The notes under the pieces were generated by a model, which had not been told where the DNA came from, made no database searches, and was given only the letters and a program-made list of their open reading frames with translations. The translations under genes were made by a program, and so were the position numbers. From NCBI RefSeq assembly GCF_004570865.1, contig NZ_SPQS01000012.1, positions 62,001 through 126,000 of the forward strand: DNA of 64,000 nt, read 5' to 3'. The stretch's first letter is position 1. Every line of letters begins with the position of its first letter. Below, piece after piece: positions 59,067 through 64,000 of the stretch. This DNA comes from Bradyrhizobium frederickii (GTDB lineage: Bacteria; Pseudomonadota; Alphaproteobacteria; Rhizobiales; Xanthobacteraceae).

Positions 59067-62000
59067 ATGCTCCGCCGCCTGGTTGCGTTCGCGTTGTCGC
59101 AGCGGCTGTTCGTGATGCTGAGCGTGCTGCTGCTGATCGGCGCGGGCGCTGTCCTCCTGCCCGGCCTGCCGATCGACGCCTTTCCCGACGTCTCGCCGGT
59201 TCAGGTGAAGATCATCATGAAGGCGCCGGGCCTCACCCCCGAAGAAGTCGAGCAGCGCATTACCGTCCCCGTCGAGCTCGAGCTGCTCGGATTGCCGAAC
59301 AAGAAGGTGCTTCGTTCGACCACGAAATACGCGCTGGCCGACATCACCGTCGATTTCGAGGACGGCACCGACATCTACTGGGCACGCAACCAGGTCTCGG
59401 AGCGCCTGTCGAACATCTCGCGCGACTTCCCGGAAGGGGTGAGCGGCGGTCTGGCGCCGATCACGAGCCCCCTCGGCGAGATGTTCATGTTCACCATCGA
59501 CAGTCCCGAGCTTTCGCTCGCCGAGCGCCGGACCCTGCTCGACTGGGTGATCCGCCCCGCGCTGCGGACCGTGCCCGGCGTTGCCGACGTCAATGCGCTC
59601 GGCGGCTATGTCCGCGCCTTCGAGATCGTGCCGCGCAACGACGCGCTGGCGGCGCGCGGCATTTCCTACGACCTGTTTCGCCGAGCCATCGAAGCCAACA
59701 GCCGCAACGACGGCGCCGGACGGGTGAACCAGGGCGAGGACAGCGCGCTGGTTCGGATCGAAGGCAGCATCCGTTCGATCGAGGACATCAAGGCCATCGT
59801 GGTCGACACCCGCGAGGGTGTGCCGATCCTGGTCAACGACGTCGCGACCGTCAAAGTCGGGACGCTGACGCGCTATGGCGCCGTCACGGCGGACGGCCGC
59901 GGCGAAACCGTCGAGGGGCTCGTCCTCGGCCTGCGCGGCGCCAACGCGGGTCAGCTCATCCGCGACGTACGCGCCCGGCTCGCCGAGCTACACGGCTCTC
60001 TGCCCAAGAGCGTTTCGATCAACGTGTTCTATGACCGCAGCCGCCTGGTCAATCGCGCCGTCGGCACCGTGGTGCGGGCCCTCGGCGAGGCCACCGCTCT
60101 CGTCATCGTTCTTCTGCTGCTCTTCCTCGGCAATTGGCGGGCTTCGCTCGTGATCGCGCTCAGCCTGCCGCTCGCCATCGTGATCGCGTTGATCATCATG
60201 CGCGTGGTGGGAATGTCGGCCAACCTGATGAGTCTCGGCGGACTTGCGATCGCGATCGGCATGCTGATCGACGCCCTGGTGGTCGTGGTCGAGAACATCG
60301 TCGGCAACCTCGGCAAGCACGAACCGGGCAAGTCTCTCCCGCTGATCCACCTGATCTACCGTTCGGTTTGCGAAGTGCTGGAGCCGGTCGCCTCGGGCGT
60401 GCTCATCATCATCATCGTGTTCGTCCCCCTGCTGACGCTGCAGGGGCTGGAGGGCAAGCTGTTCATCCCGGTCGCGCTGGCCATCATTTTCGCGCTGGCC
60501 GGCTCGCTGCTGCTGGCGCTCACCGTGATCCCGGTCGCGACCTCCTTCGTGCTCAAGTCCGCCTCGCATCGCGATCCCCTGCTGGTACGTGCGGCCCAAC
60601 GGGTCTACGCGCCGGCACTGGACTGGGCCTTGAACAACGAGCGCAAGGTGATGGCGGCCGCCCTGATCGGCCTGGTCGCGGCGGGCTTCGCCTATACCAA
60701 GCTCGGCAAGACCTTCATGCCGACGATGGACGAAGGCGATGTCATCGTCAGCGTGGAGACGCTTCCCTCCGTCAACCTCGACGAGTCGCTTGCCATGAAC
60801 GCCAGGCTCCAGACCGCGCTTTTGGCCGTGCCTGATATTGCCGGCATCGTCGCCCGCACCGGATCGGACGAGCTTGGCCTCGACCCCATGGGTCCCAACC
60901 AGACCGACACGTTCCTCGTGCTCAAGCCGGCGGCCGAGCGCGCGACCGACAACCGCGAGGCCCTGCTGCAGAAGCTTCGCGAGGTCCTGACCGGCTTTCC
61001 CGGCATCTCGCTCAGCTTCACCCAGCCCATCGACATGCGCGTGCAGGAGATGATCAGCGGCGTGCGCGGCGACGTCGCCGTCAAGATCTTCGGCCCCGAC
61101 ATCGCCAGGCTGAATGAAACCGCGGCAAGACTGTCGGCGATCCTCTCCAGCATCGACGGGGCCGAGGACGTCTACACCACGCTGAACGAAGGCGCTCAAT
61201 ATTACACGGTCGCGGTCAATCGCATGGAGGCCGGCCGCCTCGGTCTGACCGTGGACTCCATCGTCAACTCGCTGCGAACCCAGATCGAGGGCCGAACCAT
61301 CGGGACCGCGCTCGAGGAGGGACGCCGCACGCCGATCCTGGTCCGGGGCGGCGAGACGACGCGGGAAGCGCCGACGCTGCTGGCGAGCCTGCCGCTGACG
61401 CTGGCCTCGGGACAGCATGTCGCGTTGTCACAGGTCGCCCGCATCCAGCGCGTCGACGGTCCGGTGAAGATCGACCGCGAGGACGGCGCCCGCATGAGCG
61501 TGGTGCGCGCCAACGTGCGCGGCCGCGACATGGTCGGCTTCGTCGAAGCCGGGCGCCAGAAGGTGGCGACCGAGCTGCCGCTTCCGAACGGCTACCGGCT
61601 GACCTGGGGCGGACAGTTCGAGAATCAGCAACGCGCCGCCGCGCGCCTGTCGATCGTGGTTCCCGTCGCGATCGGCCTGATCTTCGTGCTGCTGTTCACC
61701 ACGTTCGGCGCCATCCGCCAGGCCTTGCTGGTGCTCGTCAACATTCCCTTTGCCTTGATCGGCGGCGTCTTCGCCCTGGTGGTGACGGGTGAGTACCTGT
61801 CGGTGCCGGCCTCGGTCGGATTCATCGCGCTGCTCGGCATCGCCGTGCTCAACGGCGTCGTCCTGGTGTCCTATTTCAATCAGCTGCGCGCCCACGGCCT
61901 CCCCGAGCACCGCATCGTCGTCGAGGGCGCCATGCGCAGGCTGCGGCCCGTGCTGATGACCGCGAGCATCACGGCGCTGGGCCTGATCCCGCTGCTGTTC

Positions 62001-62141
62001 GCATCCGGTCCGGGATCCGAGGTGCAGCGGCCGCTCGCTATCGTCGTGATTGGAGGATTGCTGTCCTCCACCCTGCTCACCCTGATTCTCCTGCCGATCC
62101 TGTATCGCCGCTACGGCGGCACGTCGAAGGTGGCGAAATGA
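59067..62141 (+). CDS. Heavy-metal-type RND efflux pump (CusA/CzcA family)
   Basis: This 1024-residue inner-membrane pump has twelve membrane segments and two large periplasmic loops. Family landmarks are IDAFPDVSPVQVKI at the start, the proton-relay helix GGLAIAIGMLIDALVVVVEN near residue 400 with the Asp and Glu of metal pumps, FMPTMDEGDVIV near 550, and FALIGGVFALVVTGEYLSVPASVGFIAL near 890. It is closer to the CusA/CzcA (HME) class than to drug pumps, but which metal it exports cannot be read. The gene starts directly after the adaptor stop codon. No outer-membrane channel gene is in the operon. Confidence 0.9.
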   Translation: MLRRLVAFALSQRLFVMLSVLLLIGAGAVLLPGLPIDAFPDVSPVQVKIIMKAPGLTPEEVEQRITVPVELELLGLPNKKVLRSTTKYALADITVDFEDGTDIYWARNQVSERLSNISRDFPEGVSGGLAPITSPLGEMFMFTIDSPELSLAERRTLLDWVIRPALRTVPGVADVNALGGYVRAFEIVPRNDALAARGISYDLFRRAIEANSRNDGAGRVNQGEDSALVRIEGSIRSIEDIKAIVVDTREGVPILVNDVATVKVGTLTRYGAVTADGRGETVEGLVLGLRGANAGQLIRDVRARLAELHGSLPKSVSINVFYDRSRLVNRAVGTVVRALGEATALVIVLLLLFLGNWRASLVIALSLPLAIVIALIIMRVVGMSANLMSLGGLAIAIGMLIDALVVVVENIVGNLGKHEPGKSLPLIHLIYRSVCEVLEPVASGVLIIIIVFVPLLTLQGLEGKLFIPVALAIIFALAGSLLLALTVIPVATSFVLKSASHRDPLLVRAAQRVYAPALDWALNNERKVMAAALIGLVAAGFAYTKLGKTFMPTMDEGDVIVSVETLPSVNLDESLAMNARLQTALLAVPDIAGIVARTGSDELGLDPMGPNQTDTFLVLKPAAERATDNREALLQKLREVLTGFPGISLSFTQPIDMRVQEMISGVRGDVAVKIFGPDIARLNETAARLSAILSSIDGAEDVYTTLNEGAQYYTVAVNRMEAGRLGLTVDSIVNSLRTQIEGRTIGTALEEGRRTPILVRGGETTREAPTLLASLPLTLASGQHVALSQVARIQRVDGPVKIDREDGARMSVVRANVRGRDMVGFVEAGRQKVATELPLPNGYRLTWGGQFENQQRAAARLSIVVPVAIGLIFVLLFTTFGAIRQALLVLVNIPFALIGGVFALVVTGEYLSVPASVGFIALLGIAVLNGVVLVSYFNQLRAHGLPEHRIVVEGAMRRLRPVLMTASITALGLIPLLFASGPGSEVQRPLAIVVIGGLLSSTLLTLILLPILYRRYGGTSKVAK

Positions 62142-62449
62142 TCGACCAGCTTGTCTGCCTCACGCTGATCGTGCCGCATCGGCTCCGCGACGAGGTGTTC
62201 GACCATCTCGCCGAACAGAGCGATCTGGTTTCCGGATTCACGGCCACGCCGGGCTCGGGTCACGGCACCGAGGTTCGATTGCATACGGCCGCCGAACGCG
62301 TGAAGGGCCATGCCGACCAGACCGTCGTGCAAGTGGTGCTGCCAGGAAAAGAGGCGGGCCGGCTGCTCGACCGTCTGCGGGTTTCGTTCGCCGGAACCAA
62401 GCTGGTCTACTGGACGACGCCGGTCATGGAACTCGGCAGGATCGACTGA
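62138..62449 (+). CDS. DUF3240-family small protein linked to metal efflux
   Basis: This 103-residue protein has a ferredoxin-like pattern (LVCLTLIVPHRLRDEVFDHL, ADQTVVQVVLPGKEAGRLLDRLRVSF, TKLVYWTTPVMELGRID). DUF3240 proteins are typically the last gene of metal RND operons and have a PII-like fold, suggesting a metal- or nucleotide-sensing role. Its ATG overlaps the pump stop by four bases, so it is part of the operon. Confidence 0.85.
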   Translation: MIDQLVCLTLIVPHRLRDEVFDHLAEQSDLVSGFTATPGSGHGTEVRLHTAAERVKGHADQTVVQVVLPGKEAGRLLDRLRVSFAGTKLVYWTTPVMELGRID

Positions 62450-62458
62450 GAGGTCGGC

Positions 62459-63319
62459 CTATTCGGCCGACGCCCTGGCGTGGCGCTCGGACGATTCCAG
62501 CGCGGCGGCGGTCAGTTTGCGCCGGCGCCAGATGGTGCCGACCACCAGCACGACGATGACGCCGAGCGCTGCGCAGAAATATTCGCCGCCGGCGCCGCCA
62601 TGGCCGAATTGCGGCGGAATCCGCAAGGCACCGAGCATGCTGTCGAGCGAGGCGCCGAACGGACCGTCGAACAGCGCGTGCAGCCTGGGCGCGACGCCGG
62701 GATCGGTCGCCATCACCTCGCCCGCGATCCAGCCGAGCAGCGCCGCACCGGCCCAGACCAGCACCGGCAGCTTTTCGAGCAGCGCCATGATCAGCGCCGC
62801 GCCGGCGACGATCAGCGGCACGCTGATGGCAAGGCCGAGGATCAGGAGCGGCACGCTGCCATTGGCAGCGGCAGCCACCGCAATGACGTTGTCGAGACTC
62901 ATGACGATGTCGGCGACCACGACGATCTGGATGGCGTGCCACAGATGCGCGGCGGCGTCGACGTCGTCCTCGTCCTCGTGTTCCGGCACCAGGAGCTTGG
63001 CCGCGATCACGATCAGCGCGAGTCCGCCGATCAGCTTGAGGTAAGGCAGCTCCATCAGCGTTGCGACGATGCCGGTGAAGATGATCCGCAGCGTCACCGC
63101 CGCGCCGGCGCCGAAGATCATGCCCCACAGCCGGTGTCGCGGCGAGAGGCCGCGGCAGGCCAGCGCAATCACCAGCGCGTTGTCGCCGGAGAGCAGGATG
63201 TTGATCCAGATGATCTTGCCGACCGCGATCCAGAAGGTCGGCGCAGCCATCTCGTTGCGAAACTGGGTGAAGAACGCCCCGATCGTCGCGGGATCGAAGA
63301 TCTGCCAGAGCCAGTCCAC
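62459..63319 (-). CDS. TerC-family (YjbE-type) membrane protein
   Basis: This 286-residue integral membrane protein has the two TerC motifs ILLSGDNALVIALACR near residue 40 and IVMSLDNVIAVAAAA near 138 (metal-binding Asp-Asn pairs), and about seven membrane segments. An acidic EHEDEDD loop is between. TerC/Alx relatives export manganese or are linked to tellurite resistance. There is no tellurite cluster here. The start is GTG with AAGGA upstream. It begins only 41 bp after the ndk stop, on the same strand, so it is probably read from the ndk promoter. Confidence 0.88.
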   Translation of the reverse strand: MDWLWQIFDPATIGAFFTQFRNEMAAPTFWIAVGKIIWINILLSGDNALVIALACRGLSPRHRLWGMIFGAGAAVTLRIIFTGIVATLMELPYLKLIGGLALIVIAAKLLVPEHEDEDDVDAAAHLWHAIQIVVVADIVMSLDNVIAVAAAANGSVPLLILGLAISVPLIVAGAALIMALLEKLPVLVWAGAALLGWIAGEVMATDPGVAPRLHALFDGPFGASLDSMLGALRIPPQFGHGGAGGEYFCAALGVIVVLVVGTIWRRRKLTAAALESSERHARASAE

Positions 63320-63360
63320 AATGAGTCCTTTCGTCCGGTCTTTAACTTACGGCGGATTGA

Positions 63361-63783
63361 TCAGCCGACGATCTCGTTGCCCGAGAAGAACTGCGCGATC
63401 TCGATCGCGGCCGTCTCCGGCGCATCCGAGCCGTGCACCGAATTCTCGCCGATCGACTTGGCGTAGAGCTTGCGGACGGTGCCCTCGGCCGCCTTGGCCG
63501 GATCGGTCGCGCCCATCACCTCGCGGTACTTGGCGATCGCGCCCTCGCCTTCCAGCACCTGCACCACGACCGGACCGGAGGTCATGAACTCGACGAGCTC
63601 GCCGAAGAACGGGCGCGCCTTGTGGACGGCATAGAAGGTCTCGGCCTGTTCCTTGGTCATGCGGATGCGCTTCTGCGCGACGATACGCAGGCCCGCCTTT
63701 TCGATCACGGCATTGACGGCGCCGGTCAGGTTACGCGCGGTCGCGTCGGGCTTGATGATCGAGAAAGTGCGTTCGATGGCCAT
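63361..63783 (-). CDS. ndk: Nucleoside diphosphate kinase
   Basis: This 140-residue enzyme balances nucleoside triphosphate pools by a phospho-His intermediate. It has FSIIKPDATARN near residue 7, the Kpn-loop region KARPFFGELVEFMTSGPVV and the active-site His117 in SIGENSVHGSDAPETA. It is complete and has the usual bacterial length. The 217 bp upstream hold its promoter region. Confidence 0.97.
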   Translation of the reverse strand: MAIERTFSIIKPDATARNLTGAVNAVIEKAGLRIVAQKRIRMTKEQAETFYAVHKARPFFGELVEFMTSGPVVVQVLEGEGAIAKYREVMGATDPAKAAEGTVRKLYAKSIGENSVHGSDAPETAAIEIAQFFSGNEIVG

Positions 63784-64000
63784 GATCTTGTCCTTGGGAA
63801 GAAAGCGGTGATTGCCGGGTTGCGGGGCTTATATCGGCGCCTTTGCCGGACGGCAAGCGAGCGCCCAAAGCCTCTCACAGGCGCTTCGCCGCAGGCGGCC
63901 CGGCCGGATCTAGGCATGAATTACCGAGATTTCACCCAGATGAACCGAATCTGAAGCCTCCATTCAGGCTTTGGTTCGGCCTGCCGGCTTATGCTCCTTC
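63784..64000. other. Upstream region of ndk
   Basis: No gene or clear repeat is visible in the 217 bp to the window edge. A 12-codon frame at 63916 (ATG ... TGA) has no ribosome site. The region is likely promoter DNA for ndk and perhaps a gene beyond the edge. Confidence 0.4.

Noticed and set aside
63320..63360. Manganese riboswitch before the TerC gene
   Set aside because: Only 41 bp separate the ndk stop from the TerC start, too short for a yybP-ykoY-type aptamer.
1..64000. tRNA, rRNA, CRISPR or prophage features
   Set aside because: I looked in the gaps for tRNA T-loops, repeated spacers and phage genes and found none. A dedicated tRNA and CRISPR scan would settle it.

Overview
The window looks like ordinary chromosome of a GC-rich alphaproteobacterium, most likely Bradyrhizobium or a close relative. 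Codon use is strongly GC-biased. There is a eukaryote-type glutamine synthetase II under a sigma-54 promoter with a divergent GstI-like gene, an HdaA-type DnaA homologue beside ppk and ppx, a malic enzyme with a phosphotransacetylase tail, and several families of intergenic inverted repeats of the kind common in Bradyrhizobium. The species call is inference. I see no rRNA or tRNA genes, CRISPR arrays or prophage. The only mobile element is a small REP/RAYT unit.

Layout. 1-7 kb: a ModA-like binding protein cut by the window edge, a two-repeat GrlR-like protein, glnII with gstI, a lysozyme-inhibitor-like protein, a tyrosine phosphatase, an SGNH hydrolase, an SDR, a DUF2161 nuclease-fold protein and a small unknown. 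7-16 kb: a GNAT enzyme, a thioesterase, a kynurenine operon (formamidase, tryptophan dioxygenase, kynureninase), an ArgE-like deacylase with a flavin-barrel protein, and a divergent MocR regulator. 15.5-28.5 kb is rich in envelope proteins: small secreted proteins, CreA, an L,D-transpeptidase, a glutathione peroxidase, a polysaccharide deacetylase, an AraC regulator, DoxX, malic enzyme and a large unknown exported protein. 28.6-42 kb: aspS, selO, the frameshifted RAYT between 34-bp inverted repeats, a phosphodiesterase plus ABC-transporter operon without an ATPase gene, a quinone oxidoreductase/LysR pair, rnd and a class III aminotransferase.

42-47 kb holds the least familiar locus. It is a LysR-flanked minus-strand operon of two GNAT-like proteins, an isochorismatase-fold protein that appears to lack its catalytic Cys and Lys, and a 56-residue protein. 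An autotransporter-type barrel protein and a cold-shock gene with its ribosome binding site in a hairpin loop follow. 47-54 kb is housekeeping: purN-purM, divergent pgsA-hdaA, then ppk-ppx (nucleotide and polyphosphate metabolism, replication control). 54-64 kb: a PepSY/response-regulator/histidine-kinase operon diverges from a PepSY/cytochrome b/RND-efflux/DUF3240 operon, with an 11-bp-spaced direct repeat between them. TerC and ndk close the window.

Most of the region is normal core genome. The items most worth following are the operon at 42.3-44.3 kb, the PepSY-linked two-component/RND module, the REP/RAYT element, the glnII-gstI control region and a few short genes and structures that standard gene callers may miss.
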